From NCBI RefSeq assembly GCF_021278985.1, contig NZ_CP082833.1, positions 558,001 to 622,000 on the forward strand: a DNA stretch of 64,000 nt, given 5' to 3'. This document shows positions 33,280 through 43,475 of the stretch, piece after piece (position 1 is the stretch's first letter; each line of letters opens with the position of its first letter). A program made the position numbers and the translations under genes. This stretch comes from Citrobacter rodentium NBRC 105723 = DSM 16636. Its GTDB lineage: Bacteria > Pseudomonadota > Gammaproteobacteria > Enterobacterales > Enterobacteriaceae. A model generated the notes under the pieces. The model was not told the origin of the DNA, searched no databases, and worked only from the letters and a program-made list of their open reading frames with translations.

Positions 33280-35574
33280 TTACATCGCCTGGGTGAAAGT
33301 ACGCGAAATGACGTCCTGCTGCTGCTCACGGGTCAGCGCGTTGAAGCGCACGGCGTAGCCGGAGACGCGGATCGTCAGGTTCGGGTAGTTTTCCGGATGT
33401 TCGATGGCATCCAGCAACATCTCCCGGTTCATTACGTTAACGTTCAGATGCTGCCCGCCTTCCACATGCGCCTCGTGGTGGAAGTAGCCGTCAAGCAGCC
33501 CGACGAGGTTGGTTTTCCGTACCGGCTCGTCTTTGCCCAGCGCCGCGGGGACAATTGAGAAGGTGTACGAAATACCGTCTTTGGCATAGGTGAACGGCAG
33601 CTTCGCCACCGAGGTCAGCGAGGCGACGGCCCCCTTGCGGTCGCGCCCATGCATCGGATTTGCCCCCGGCGCGAACGGCGTTCCGGCGCGGCGACCGTCC
33701 GGCGTATTGCCGGTTTTTTGCCCGTAGACCACGTTGGAGGTGATGGTCAGAATGGACTGGGTCGGCACCGCATTGCGGTAGGTTGGCAACACCTTAATTT
33801 TCTTCATAAAGCGTTCAACCAGGTCGCAGGCGATGCTGTCCACGCGCTCGTCGTTGTTGCCGTACTGCGGATAGTCGCCTTCGATAACGAAATCGACCGC
33901 CAGCCCGTTATGGTCGCGCACCGGCTTCACCTTCGCGTATTTAATCGCGGAAAGCGAATCCGCCGCCACCGACAGCCCGGCGATACCGCAGGCCATAGTG
34001 CGATAGACGTCGCGATCGTGCAGCGCCATCAGCGAGGCTTCATAGCTGTACTTGTCGTGCATGTAGTGAATGATATTCAGCGCGCTGATGTACTGCACCG
34101 CCAGCCAGTCCATAAAGTGGTCGAGGCTCTCCATTACGGTATCGTAATCCAGCACGTCATCCATTAACGGCGCGGTTTTCGGTCCGACCTGGATCTTCAG
34201 CTTCTCATCCACGCCGCCGTTGATCGCATACAGCAGGGTTTTCGCCAGGTTGGCGCGGGCGCCAAAAAACTGCATCTGTTTGCCGATCACCATCGGACTG
34301 ACGCAGCAGGCGATGGCATAGTCGTCGCTGTTAAAGTCGCTGCGCATGAGGTCGTCGTTTTCATATTGCAGCGACGAGGTGGTAATGGACACCTGCGCGG
34401 CATACTTTTTGAAGGCCACCGGCAGCGCTTCAGACCACAGCACGGTCAGGTTCGGCTCCGGCGCCGGTCCCATGGTGTGCAGGGTATGCAGGTAACGGAA
34501 AGAATTCTTCGTCACCAGCGTGCGGCCATCCAGTCCCATTCCGCCGATCACTTCGGTCGCCCAGATCGGATCGCCGGAGAAGAGAGTGTCGAACTCTGGG
34601 GTGCGCAGGAAGCGAACCATGCGGATCTTCATGATGAAGTGGTCGATCAGCTCCTGCGCCTGCTGCTCGGTCAGGATCCCCGCGTTAAAGTCGCGTTCAA
34701 TGTAAACGTCGAGGAAGGTCGCGGTACGACCCAGCGACATCGCGCCGCCGTTCTGTGATTTTACCGCCGCCAGGTAGGCGAAGTAGAGCCACTGCACCGC
34801 TTCCTGAGCGTTACGCGCCGGACGCGAGATATCAAAACCGTACTTCGCCGCCATCTCCTGCATTTGCAACAGCGCGCGGCGGTGCTCCGCCAGCTCCTCG
34901 CGCAGACGAATGGTGGCCTCCAGGTTCTGCCCCCACTCCAGGTTTGACTGGAGATCGGCGAACTGCAGTTCACGCTCGCGGACCAGATAGCGGATGCCGT
35001 ACAGCGCCACGCGACGATAGTCGCCGATAATACGCCCGCGGCCATAGCCGTCCGGCAGGCCGGTCAGTACGCCGGATTTACGACAGCGCAGCATGTCCGG
35101 AGAATAGACGTCAAAAACGCCCTGATTGTGGGTTTTGCGCAGATCGGTGAACAGATATTCGAAGTTCGGATCCATTTCGCGACCGTAAGCCTCAAACGAG
35201 CTTTTGATCATGTTGATGCCGCCAAACGGATGCAGGGCGCGCTTGAGCGGTTTATCCGTTTGCAGACCGACGATCTTCTCCAGCGACTGCTCAATATATC
35301 CCGCGTCGTGCGCGGTAATGGTGGTGGCGATATTGGTGTCGAAATCGACCGGCGCGTGGGTGGCGTTTTCGGTACGAATGCCCGCCATCACTTTTTCCCA
35401 TAATGCGCTGGTGGCCGGGGTCGCCTCCGCGAGGAACGATTCGTCTCCCTCATAGGGCGTATAGTTGTGCTGAATAAAATCACGGACATTAATTTCTTCT
35501 TTCCAGTCCGTTCCTTTAAAGCCCTGCCAGGCGTCGGCGTACAGCATATCGCTGGTATCGATATTTACCTTCAT
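33280..35574 (-). CDS. tdcE: TdcE, 2-ketobutyrate/pyruvate formate-lyase
   Basis: A 764-residue glycyl-radical enzyme that cleaves 2-ketobutyrate (and pyruvate) with CoA to propionyl-CoA (acetyl-CoA) and formate. The adjacent catalytic cysteines are in Ile-Ala-Cys-Cys-Val-Ser-Pro-Met, and the radical glycine is in Arg-Val-Ser-Gly-Tyr-Ala-Val-Arg-Phe near the C-terminus. It needs activation by PflA, encoded elsewhere. I chose the ATG at 35574 because Met-Lys-Val-Asn-Ile-Asp-Thr is the family N-terminus and AGAGAAGA precedes it; a longer frame begins nine codons upstream. Confidence 0.95.
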   Translation of the reverse strand: MKVNIDTSDMLYADAWQGFKGTDWKEEINVRDFIQHNYTPYEGDESFLAEATPATSALWEKVMAGIRTENATHAPVDFDTNIATTITAHDAGYIEQSLEKIVGLQTDKPLKRALHPFGGINMIKSSFEAYGREMDPNFEYLFTDLRKTHNQGVFDVYSPDMLRCRKSGVLTGLPDGYGRGRIIGDYRRVALYGIRYLVRERELQFADLQSNLEWGQNLEATIRLREELAEHRRALLQMQEMAAKYGFDISRPARNAQEAVQWLYFAYLAAVKSQNGGAMSLGRTATFLDVYIERDFNAGILTEQQAQELIDHFIMKIRMVRFLRTPEFDTLFSGDPIWATEVIGGMGLDGRTLVTKNSFRYLHTLHTMGPAPEPNLTVLWSEALPVAFKKYAAQVSITTSSLQYENDDLMRSDFNSDDYAIACCVSPMVIGKQMQFFGARANLAKTLLYAINGGVDEKLKIQVGPKTAPLMDDVLDYDTVMESLDHFMDWLAVQYISALNIIHYMHDKYSYEASLMALHDRDVYRTMACGIAGLSVAADSLSAIKYAKVKPVRDHNGLAVDFVIEGDYPQYGNNDERVDSIACDLVERFMKKIKVLPTYRNAVPTQSILTITSNVVYGQKTGNTPDGRRAGTPFAPGANPMHGRDRKGAVASLTSVAKLPFTYAKDGISYTFSIVPAALGKDEPVRKTNLVGLLDGYFHHEAHVEGGQHLNVNVMNREMLLDAIEHPENYPNLTIRVSGYAVRFNALTREQQQDVISRTFTQAM

Positions 35575-35605
35575 GAAAATCTTCTCTCTACAGAACAGCA
35601 ATGAA

Positions 35606-36814
35606 TTAAGCGAATTCCACCGGCGCGTGAATACGGCCTAATTGAATCGCATCAAGCGCTATCATTTTCTCTTCGTTGGTTGGAATAACGGCGCACCGGA
35701 CCCTGGCGTCGCTGGCGGAAATAATGCGTTCGCCGTGACTATTCGGCAGGCTGTTTTTGTCGACGTCGATATTCACCCCCAGCACGGCCAGACGCTCAGT
35801 CACCAGCTGACGCACTAACACCGAGTTCTCGCCAATGCCGCCGGTGAAAATAATGCCGTCCAGGCGGTGTAACGACGCCGCATGTCCGGCTATGTGCCGG
35901 GCGATGCGGTGAACGAAGGTTTTAATCGCCAGCTGCGCGCGCTCATGCCCCTGATGCCATGCCTTTTCCAGCACCCTTAAGTCAGACGACAAACCGGAGA
36001 TCCCCAGCAGACCGGACTCCTTATTCACCACCCGCTCCAGATCGCTCAGGCTCTGGTGGGTTTCGCTGGCGATCCACGCCATCGCGCCGAAGTCGACGTC
36101 GCCGCTGCGGGTGCCCATCATCAGCCCCTCCAGCGGCGTCATTCCCATTGAGGTGTCCACGCTTTTCCCGTTGCGAACGGCGCAGACGGAAGCGCCGTTG
36201 CCGAGATGCGCGACGACCAGACCGGAATCGTCGTCGGCAAGCTCAAGCAGCGCGTGCGCGCGTCGGGAAACATAGCGGTGTGATGTACCGTGGAAGCCAT
36301 AGCGCCGCACGCCCAGTTTTTCAAACCAGGCCCACGGCAGGCCGTACAGATAGGCCTCTGGCGCCATTGTCTGATGAAAGCTGGTATCAAAAACGGCAAC
36401 CTGGGTTACGCCAGGGAACAGTTGCTGCGCGGATTCAATACCGCTCAGGTTGGCGTAATTATGTAACGGCGCCAGCGGCGACACCCGGCGGATATTGTCG
36501 ATGACCTCATCGGTAATTACCGCCGATTCGGTGAAAATATTGCCGCCGTGGGCGATGCGGTGGCCAATTAAGGCCACGCTGTCGTTTAAATTACGTTTTT
36601 CCAGTTCAAAGGCGATCGCCTTTAACGCCCCTTCGTAGCTGTGGTGGGCCAGCTTAACCGGCTCACCGCCATTGACCGCGAGGAAGGCGTCTTCAGAATT
36701 AATGCCGTCGGCAATACCCGCCATTAACACTTCACAGTCATTGGCGTCGAGCACTGAAAACTTCACTGAGGACGAACCGCAGTTGATCACCAGAACTACC
36801 GGAAACTCTTTCAT
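35606..36814 (-). CDS. tdcD: TdcD, propionate/acetate kinase
   Basis: A 402-residue ASKHA-fold kinase that transfers phosphate from propionyl phosphate to ADP, giving propionate and ATP. The N-terminal Val-Ile-Asn-Cys-Gly-Ser-Ser-Ser-Val-Lys and Arg-Arg-Tyr-Gly-Phe-His-Gly-Thr-Ser-His signatures of acetokinases are present, as is Phe-Thr-Gly-Gly-Ile-Gly-Glu-Asn. It sits 31 bases upstream of tdcE and is the energy-conserving step of the pathway. Confidence 0.95.
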   Translation of the reverse strand: MKEFPVVLVINCGSSSVKFSVLDANDCEVLMAGIADGINSEDAFLAVNGGEPVKLAHHSYEGALKAIAFELEKRNLNDSVALIGHRIAHGGNIFTESAVITDEVIDNIRRVSPLAPLHNYANLSGIESAQQLFPGVTQVAVFDTSFHQTMAPEAYLYGLPWAWFEKLGVRRYGFHGTSHRYVSRRAHALLELADDDSGLVVAHLGNGASVCAVRNGKSVDTSMGMTPLEGLMMGTRSGDVDFGAMAWIASETHQSLSDLERVVNKESGLLGISGLSSDLRVLEKAWHQGHERAQLAIKTFVHRIARHIAGHAASLHRLDGIIFTGGIGENSVLVRQLVTERLAVLGVNIDVDKNSLPNSHGERIISASDARVRCAVIPTNEEKMIALDAIQLGRIHAPVEFA

Positions 36815-36845
36815 TTCACTACTCCGCTCATCCTGAGGCTCAGGA

Positions 36846-38177
36846 TTAAAACAGTTTGTACACGATGTTCAGAATGGTCAGCAGACCAATGACGGTGACA
36901 AACACGTTATCCAGACGGCCACGGTATTTCGCCAGCGAAGGCGCTTTACGGATGGCGTACATCGGCAGCAGGCAGAGCAGCGAGGCGATAATCGGCGCGC
37001 CCATCGCTTCAATCAGGTCCAGGATGTTCGGGTTGGCGTAAGCCACGACCCAGGTGGAGCCCATGATGAAGATCATGCTGATGGTATTGAGCTTGCCCAG
37101 CGAGATTTTGGTTTTATCGCCTTTATAACCAAACTTGAGGATCAGACCGTTCAGCCCTTCCAGCGTGCCCAGATAGTGGCCGAAGAATGACTTGAAGATG
37201 GCGACCAGCGCGATAATCGATGCGCCGTACTCAAGGGTAATGGCGAAAGTCGACTTCGTGCCGGACATCGAGGCAAAGTGGTTCGCCAGATAAGAGAGCA
37301 CCGGAATGTTCTGCGCTTTTGCATCCGCCATATTTTGCGGAGAGAGGGTAAACAGGCAGCTGAAGGCGAAGAACATCACCACCGCGACCATCAGCATGCT
37401 GGCGCGGGAGATGATCTGCGAACATTTCTGCTCGGTAAAGTTGCGACCAAAGCCTTTCTCGTACTCTTCACGCTTGGACACCACGAACGAGGAGACAATC
37501 GGCGAGAAGTTGAAGGAGAATACCATGATCGAAATACCGAGCCAGACGGTAACCAGAATGCCATCGTGTCCGGTCAGCGAGATAGCGCTGAGATTCACCT
37601 GATCGATGACCGCAGAGTTCCAGTACGGGATCAGCGACAGCGATATCAGCACCAGGCTGGCGATAAACGGCCATACCAGGTAGCTCATGACCTTGACCAT
37701 CAGATCCTTACCAAACCAGATGACGAACGCCATCAGCAGCAGCAGGAACAGGGCGACAAAGCCACGGTTCAGCGCCGGTAGCTGCAACTGGTTTTCCCAG
37801 AAGGTCATGAAGGTGTTGGTTATGGTGACGCCATAGATCCACAGCAGCGGGCAGATGGCGAAGAAATAGAGGAAGGTAATGACCACGCCGCCGGTCTTAC
37901 CAAAGTGCTCCTCTACCGTTTCGGTGATGTTGCCGGACGGGTTCGACCCGGACAGGCACAGACGCGCCAGCGCGCGGTGGCAATAAAAGGCGATGGGGTA
38001 GGCCAGCACCAGCATTATAAGAATGGGGATTAAGCCGCCGAAGCCTGCGCGGATAGGGAAGAACAGCACCCCGGCGCCGATGGCGGTGCCAAATAAGCCC
38101 AGCGTCCAGGTGGTGTCCGATTTACGCCAGGACGACTGTTTTGTCTGGCTGGAGACCATGCTATCAGTAGTACTCAT
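36846..38177 (-). CDS. tdcC: TdcC, threonine/serine:H+ symporter
   Basis: A 443-residue inner-membrane transporter of the HAAAP family with about 11 transmembrane segments. The first helix carries Trp-Thr-Leu-Gly-Leu-Phe-Gly-Thr-Ala-Ile-Gly-Ala-Gly-Val. It imports L-threonine and L-serine for anaerobic catabolism. It lies between tdcB and tdcD with short gaps, all in one operon. Confidence 0.95.
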   Translation of the reverse strand: MSTTDSMVSSQTKQSSWRKSDTTWTLGLFGTAIGAGVLFFPIRAGFGGLIPILIMLVLAYPIAFYCHRALARLCLSGSNPSGNITETVEEHFGKTGGVVITFLYFFAICPLLWIYGVTITNTFMTFWENQLQLPALNRGFVALFLLLLMAFVIWFGKDLMVKVMSYLVWPFIASLVLISLSLIPYWNSAVIDQVNLSAISLTGHDGILVTVWLGISIMVFSFNFSPIVSSFVVSKREEYEKGFGRNFTEQKCSQIISRASMLMVAVVMFFAFSCLFTLSPQNMADAKAQNIPVLSYLANHFASMSGTKSTFAITLEYGASIIALVAIFKSFFGHYLGTLEGLNGLILKFGYKGDKTKISLGKLNTISMIFIMGSTWVVAYANPNILDLIEAMGAPIIASLLCLLPMYAIRKAPSLAKYRGRLDNVFVTVIGLLTILNIVYKLF

Positions 38178-38211
38178 ATCCTGTCCTCAACGAAAAGATA
38201 AAAAGTCGGTA

Positions 38212-39201
38212 TTAAGCGTCCGCTAAACCGGTAATTTGCGATACACGGGAAAGATCGATATTGCCGCCAGAAATAATGCTTACCGTTTTTCTGTTCTGTA
38301 TATAGTTGTCTAATTTCCCGCTTAATAATGCAGCGCAGGCTAGGGCGCCTGCACCTTCGGTTATCACCTTATTACGCTGAATTAAGGCGATCATGCTGTT
38401 GCGTATTTCGTCTTCGCTTACCAGCACAATGTCGTCGACTAATTCGCGCACGATTTCGTAAGTTAAATTACCCGGGCGGGAAACATCGCAACCATCCGCC
38501 AGGGTGCCGGTCGTTCGGTGGGTGGTTATTTCTCCGGCCTGATAAGAAGCAGCCATGCCGTGGACGTTTTCCGCCTGCACGCCAATAACGTTAATCGTCG
38601 GGTTAATGGATTTAATGGCGATAGCAATCCCGGCAATTAAACCGCCGCCGCCGATTGGCACAATCACGTTATCGACGTCATAGAGATCTTCCATAATTTC
38701 CAGACCGATGGTGCCCTGACCGGCAATGACTTTCGGATCGTCATACGGCGGAATAAAAATACGCCCTTCGGTTTCCACAATTTCGCTGACTTTGGCAATG
38801 GTATCGTTGAAGTTATCGCCATGAAGAACAACTTCAGCCGAGTAGTCGCAGGTCGCGGCGACTTTCGACTTCGGCGCGCCTTTTGGCATCACCACTTTGC
38901 CGTCAATGCCGAGCATGGCGCAGGAGAGCGATACCCCCTGCGCGTGGTTGCCCGCAGAACAGGCGACCACGCCCTTGCGTTTTTCCGCGTCAGTGAGTGA
39001 ACTTAATTTGTTAAAAGCGCCACGGATTTTAAATGAACCGGTGCGCTGCATATTTTCGAACTTAAGGAAAATTTCGCCCTTGCAACGTTCACTAAAATAA
39101 TTGGAACGCGGCATACCCGTTTTATATATTTTACCCGCCAGGCGTTTTTTTGCTTCGAGGATATCGTCAATAGCAACCGGAAGATCGTAAGTAATGTGCA
39201 T
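38212..39201 (-). CDS. tdcB: TdcB, catabolic threonine dehydratase
   Basis: A 329-residue PLP enzyme (fold type II) that deaminates L-threonine to 2-ketobutyrate. The PLP lysine is in Arg-Thr-Gly-Ser-Phe-Lys-Ile-Arg-Gly-Ala near residue 58; Ser-Ala-Gly-Asn-His-Ala-Gln-Gly binds phosphate, and Gly-Gly-Gly-Gly-Leu is the phosphate loop. Unlike biosynthetic IlvA it lacks an ACT domain; the E. coli enzyme is activated by AMP. First enzyme of the tdc pathway. Confidence 0.95.
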   Translation of the reverse strand: MHITYDLPVAIDDILEAKKRLAGKIYKTGMPRSNYFSERCKGEIFLKFENMQRTGSFKIRGAFNKLSSLTDAEKRKGVVACSAGNHAQGVSLSCAMLGIDGKVVMPKGAPKSKVAATCDYSAEVVLHGDNFNDTIAKVSEIVETEGRIFIPPYDDPKVIAGQGTIGLEIMEDLYDVDNVIVPIGGGGLIAGIAIAIKSINPTINVIGVQAENVHGMAASYQAGEITTHRTTGTLADGCDVSRPGNLTYEIVRELVDDIVLVSEDEIRNSMIALIQRNKVITEGAGALACAALLSGKLDNYIQNRKTVSIISGGNIDLSRVSQITGLADA

Positions 39202-39299
39202 TGTAACCTCTTACTTAATTTTAAGTAATAAATGGTCGTGACCAACGGCTGATATTCAGCACGATGGCGTTCAATTGGGCTTAACTAAAATTTACTTAG

Positions 39300-40238
39300 C
39301 TAGTCGATTTCAATTAATTGCTTGCGTCTGTATCCCTTATAAGATGAATACTCTTTGGCTAATTCCACCAGAACCGATGCGGCTTTTTTAATCCGATAAT
39401 TTTTTGACCATATCGCGGCATAATGCGCAACCGGCAGCGATTCTTCGACGGGCAGAGTAATAAACTGATTAGAACCGAAGGGCGCGGTCATGTCACAGGG
39501 AATAACGGTCAGAAAATCAGCATTGAGAACAAGATTATAAATCGTGACGACGGAGTCGGTTTTAACGATGTTTTCAATGCTGATGCCATTTCTTTGCAGG
39601 GTGGTAAGGAGTTCGCTGTAGTAGCCCATATTGGTTTGCGGCAACACCCACTGTTCGTTCTGTAGCGATTCCAGCGTGGTGGTGCCGGTGCATGTTCGGG
39701 ATTTATTCGCCACCAGCACAAACTCCGACTCGAAAAGCGGCTCCACGTGCAGATCCTGCAATTTCATTTCCGCGCTGAGCGTACCAATGGCGAAGTCCAG
39801 ACGCCCGTCGCGAATCGCCGGCAGAAATGAGGAGAGCTGCGCCTCATACATGGAGACCTGCGCTTTGGGGTACACCTCTTTAAATTTCTGGATCATGTCA
39901 GACATAAAGGTAAAGCCAATCAGCGATGGAAATCCGAATGAGACGTCGACCACCGCGCTGTCGGTCATGCTGTTCATCTCATTCACCATGTTTTTCATCT
40001 CGCGGGTGATGGATTCCGACCATGAGAGCAGCACCTGCCCGGCCTGGGTTAAGGTGACGCCGGTATTTTTCCGCACCACCAGCTCAACGCCGAAATAAGC
40101 CTCTATATCATTAATAATTTTACTCACCGCCGGTTGCGTTAAGCCTAATTCTTTCGCAGCAGAACCGATAGAACCACTTCGGATGACTTCCTGAAAGACC
40201 ACTAACTGCTGTGTTTTTGGCAGAGCAAACGTATTCAT
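39300..40238 (-). CDS. tdcA: TdcA, LysR-type activator of the tdc operon
   Basis: A 312-residue LysR-family activator. The DNA-binding domain covers residues 1-65 (Phe-Gln-Glu-Val-Ile-Arg-Ser-Gly-Ser-Ile-Gly-Ser-Ala-Ala-Lys-Glu-Leu-Gly), and the effector domain about 95-300. It is first in the operon and, in E. coli, autoactivates it together with CRP, IHF and FNR-type signals. I chose the ATG at 40238 (Met-Asn-Thr-Phe-Ala-Leu-Pro-Lys); a 26-codon in-frame extension upstream overlaps the promoter. The gap to tdcB is about 100 bases. Confidence 0.94.
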   Translation of the reverse strand: MNTFALPKTQQLVVFQEVIRSGSIGSAAKELGLTQPAVSKIINDIEAYFGVELVVRKNTGVTLTQAGQVLLSWSESITREMKNMVNEMNSMTDSAVVDVSFGFPSLIGFTFMSDMIQKFKEVYPKAQVSMYEAQLSSFLPAIRDGRLDFAIGTLSAEMKLQDLHVEPLFESEFVLVANKSRTCTGTTTLESLQNEQWVLPQTNMGYYSELLTTLQRNGISIENIVKTDSVVTIYNLVLNADFLTVIPCDMTAPFGSNQFITLPVEESLPVAHYAAIWSKNYRIKKAASVLVELAKEYSSYKGYRRKQLIEID

Positions 40239-40915
40239 ATCGACCCGCGCTAATAACTTTATTGACGGCGTGAAGTGTAACAAACTACGAGAAGAAGGAT
40301 ATGTGCGACCACTCACAAATTGCCTGACCCTCTATTTTAAAAGGACAGGGATAAATTATTAATTACTTTAAAATCAATGAATTAAATAAATATTAAGTCA
40401 CTTTAGTCTGATTTTAGTCAAAAAAACAGGGGGGGATAACAATAATTTATGGCAATAACATAGGGTATTTTATGGTTATTTCAAAACGTAACGAATGACG
40501 ATATTTCAATCAATTATCGCGCAATTAATGTGCGAATTTTCTATTAAATTTAATGCGCAATTTATCAAATATAATTATATTCAAAACATAAGATGGGTTA
40601 AATATTGGGGTAAGTCACATTTTCCCGGCTTATTTGTTCGCAAATAAACATTTTATTTATCAATAATTAAATATAAGCATACAAATAATTATCGTTTAAT
40701 ACAAATCATTAACACTGAGATTTTGCGATTTTCTGGAGGGTAATTTTGTGAAGTTGCGCAGTTTGCTTTCTTTTATATCGACAAATACGCAAACTGCGAC
40801 ATTTTGCGTCGACGATCACATAATAAGAAATTTCTTGCGTATGAGGGGAAACAGACAGCCTGGAGCGATGTGACGCAAAGCAAACCGACGCGCTTCGCAT
40901 CACACCACTGACGAC
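40239..40915 (-). promoter_or_regulatory. tdc promoter region, AT-rich
   Basis: A ~680-base region between tdcA and torA with no convincing gene. It is very AT-rich (40320-40740) with many A/T tracts, fitting the known need for DNA bending by IHF at the tdc promoter. A CRP-like site is given separately. I did not find a tdcR homologue that I could defend. Confidence 0.6.
40302..40317 (-). promoter_or_regulatory. CRP-like binding site of the tdc promoter
   Basis: TGTGC-GACCAC-TCACA matches the CRP consensus TGTGA-N6-TCACA at nine of ten half-site positions. It lies 64-79 bases upstream of the tdcA start codon, which fits the cAMP-CRP activation known for tdc. Confidence 0.7.
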
Positions 40916-40922
40916 TCAGATT

Positions 40923-40939
40923 GCCGGGGAAGCCCCGGC
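40923..40939 (-). terminator. Stem-loop after torA
   Basis: GCCGGGG pairs with CCCCGGC around a 3-base loop, 8 bases past the torA stop. The following bases are not T-rich, so it may slow or end transcription only partly. Confidence 0.5.
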
Positions 40940-40946
40940 ATTATCG

Positions 40947-43469
40947 TTACGCGCCTGACGGAACATCGTGCGCGGTATTTTTCAGCACCTGTCCAACATA
41001 TTTCTCGATCTGCAACTGCGACATTTGTCCGCAGTTACCCTGCGCCAGGCTGGATGATCCTATGTCAAAAGTCAGACAGTTAACGTTGCCGTTCTTACAC
41101 AGCGACCCTGGCTGTGCCGGATCGGCCGGGTCAAACCACGCCCCTTCGCTGATCCGCACAACGCCTTCACGGACGTTATCAGTCACTACCGCGCCGACCA
41201 GGATCTGCCCGCGATCGTTGAAGGCGCGAACCAGATCGCCATCGCTGATGCCGCGCGCGGTCGCATCCTTCGGATGGATCCAGATCGCTTCGCGATCGGC
41301 TACCGCGTACTTCTCACGCAGCGGCGTATTGTCGAGCTGTGAGTGCAGACGGTTGATCGGGTGACCGGTATTGAGCGACAGCGGATATTTTTCGGCTTCC
41401 GCTCCGCGATACCACTCATGCGGCGGCATCCAGGTCGGGATCGCTTTACAGTCCTCGTAGCCCATTCTGGCAATGGTGTCGGAGTAGATCTCAATTTTAC
41501 CGGACGGTGTTCCCAGCGGGTTGAGCAGCGGGTTTTCACGGAAATCAGCGAAGCGTACCCACTGTTTGTTCTCTTCCGGAATCGGGAAACGGATGTAGTT
41601 GTTGGATGCCCAGAACATATCAAACGGCGGCAGCGCCACGCGGGCGTTACGCGCCTGGGCTTTCATCTCGTCGTACATGCCTTTCAGCCACAGCATTTCG
41701 TCTTTACCCTCGGTAAAGGCGTCATGGAATCCGAGGATCTGGGAAATACCGGCGAAGACGTCAAAGTCATTTTTCGCCTCATGCTGCGGCGGTACGCACT
41801 GACGCAGCGGGAAGACATAGAGCTGCGAATAGTCGCCGCCCATATCCATATCGTTACGTTCATAGGTGGTGGTAACCGGCAGCACGATGTCGGCGTATTT
41901 CGCGGTCGCCGTCCAGTACGGTTCGTTAACCACAACGGTTTCCGGTTTTTGCCAGGCCTTAATCAGATTGTTGGTATCCTGATGCTGGTGGAAGGTGTTC
42001 CCTCCCGCCACGTAGACCATTTTAATATCCGGATAGGTGACTTTCGCGCCGTTAAAGTCGATAGTCTTGCCAGGGTTCGCCAGCGCATCCGCGATGCGCG
42101 CAACCGGGAACGGCGTAATGTCCTTCGCCGCCGGGGAGGTTGGGCTACCGGCCGAGATCCCCGCCAGAATACCGCCGCGCGCGGTCGGGCTGCCGCCGGA
42201 TGAGTAGTGATAACTAAAGCCGAAACCGCCGCCCGGCAGGCCAATCTGCCCCAGCATTGACGCCAGCGTCACCATCATCCAGTGCGCCTGTTCGCCGTGG
42301 TGCTGACGCTGAATACCCCAGCCCCCCATGATCATGGTGCGATGTTTCGCCATATCGCGCGCCAGTTGCCTGATAACCCCGGCGTCGACGCCGCTGATAT
42401 CCGCCGCCCAGTCGGCATCTTTCACGACGCCGTCTTCTTTGCCGAGCAGATAATCTTCGAACTTATCGAAGCCCACGGTATAGGTTTTCAGGAAGTCGAC
42501 GTCATGCAGTTTTTCTACCAGCAGCGTGTGGGCGATCCCCGCCATCAGCGCACAGTCGGTGTAGCTGTGCGGGCCAATCCACTCGGCCCCCAGCTGGCGC
42601 GCGCTATCGCTGTGCACCGGATCGATACAGATCATCCGGGTGCCCTTTTTCTTCAGCGCTTCAAATCCGGTCTGGCTGACGTGATCGGGCAGGTTCCAGC
42701 TGTTTTTCAGCGTAATCATCGGGTTGCAGCCAATCATTACCACCAGTTCGGTATTGTCAATGACGTTCGGCCACGCGGTCTGCTGCTCATATACTTCAAT
42801 GGAGCCCACCACATGCGGCATAATTACCTGCGCCGCACCTGTCGAATAGTCGCCGGAATAGCCGACAAAACCGCCCGCCAGGTTCATCATGCGCTGCAGC
42901 AGCGTTCTCGGGTTATGGAACATCCCCACGCTTTTCCAGCCGTAAGAACCGGCATAAATGGACGATGGGCCGTGCTCTTTTTGCAGACGGCTGATTTCGC
43001 CCGCCACCAGATGCAGCGCTTTGTCCCAGCTTACGCGCACCCACTCATCGTGACCGCGCAGCTCCGGTTTGCAGTTTTTGGCGCCGCCTTCTAACCAGCT
43101 TTTACGCACCATCGGATATTTAATGCGGTTTTTGGCGTACACCTGGTATGGCGCCATGGTGATCAGTTCGTTCGGATACGGATCGTCTTTCACCGGACGC
43201 ACATCAACCATTTTACCGTCGCGAACGATCGCCTCAAACGCGCCCCAGTGCGCGCCGGTCAGAATGCCGCTTTCCGCCTGACGCAGCGCCACAAACTGCG
43301 GCATTGCCTGGCTGATCGCTTCCGCCAGCGCTGAACGCGGCCACATTCCCGCCAGCAGCGGCGCTGCCATTAAGGCGCCGGCGCCCGCCAGAAAACGGCG
43401 ACGCGTCACATTGATACCGGACTCCTGGCTCTGTTCAGCCATGTCATAATCATTATTCTTTTTCATCAT
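40947..43469 (-). CDS. torA: TorA/TorZ-type molybdenum TMAO reductase
   Basis: An 840-residue periplasmic oxidoreductase of the DMSO/TMAO reductase family. The Tat signal is Thr-Arg-Arg-Arg-Phe-Leu-Ala-Gly near residues 23-30 with cleavage near Ala-Leu-Ala-Glu-Ala. The absence of an N-terminal Fe-S Cys motif and the molybdenum-ligand serine in Gly-Asp-Tyr-Ser-Thr-Gly-Ala-Ala-Gln point to the TorA subgroup, which binds bis-MGD and reduces trimethylamine N-oxide (biotin sulfoxide is possible for TorZ-like members). It lies six bases downstream of a pentahaem cytochrome gene. No torD chaperone gene is adjacent. Confidence 0.85.
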   Translation of the reverse strand: MMKKNNDYDMAEQSQESGINVTRRRFLAGAGALMAAPLLAGMWPRSALAEAISQAMPQFVALRQAESGILTGAHWGAFEAIVRDGKMVDVRPVKDDPYPNELITMAPYQVYAKNRIKYPMVRKSWLEGGAKNCKPELRGHDEWVRVSWDKALHLVAGEISRLQKEHGPSSIYAGSYGWKSVGMFHNPRTLLQRMMNLAGGFVGYSGDYSTGAAQVIMPHVVGSIEVYEQQTAWPNVIDNTELVVMIGCNPMITLKNSWNLPDHVSQTGFEALKKKGTRMICIDPVHSDSARQLGAEWIGPHSYTDCALMAGIAHTLLVEKLHDVDFLKTYTVGFDKFEDYLLGKEDGVVKDADWAADISGVDAGVIRQLARDMAKHRTMIMGGWGIQRQHHGEQAHWMMVTLASMLGQIGLPGGGFGFSYHYSSGGSPTARGGILAGISAGSPTSPAAKDITPFPVARIADALANPGKTIDFNGAKVTYPDIKMVYVAGGNTFHQHQDTNNLIKAWQKPETVVVNEPYWTATAKYADIVLPVTTTYERNDMDMGGDYSQLYVFPLRQCVPPQHEAKNDFDVFAGISQILGFHDAFTEGKDEMLWLKGMYDEMKAQARNARVALPPFDMFWASNNYIRFPIPEENKQWVRFADFRENPLLNPLGTPSGKIEIYSDTIARMGYEDCKAIPTWMPPHEWYRGAEAEKYPLSLNTGHPINRLHSQLDNTPLREKYAVADREAIWIHPKDATARGISDGDLVRAFNDRGQILVGAVVTDNVREGVVRISEGAWFDPADPAQPGSLCKNGNVNCLTFDIGSSSLAQGNCGQMSQLQIEKYVGQVLKNTAHDVPSGA

Positions 43470-43475
43470 GGCTCC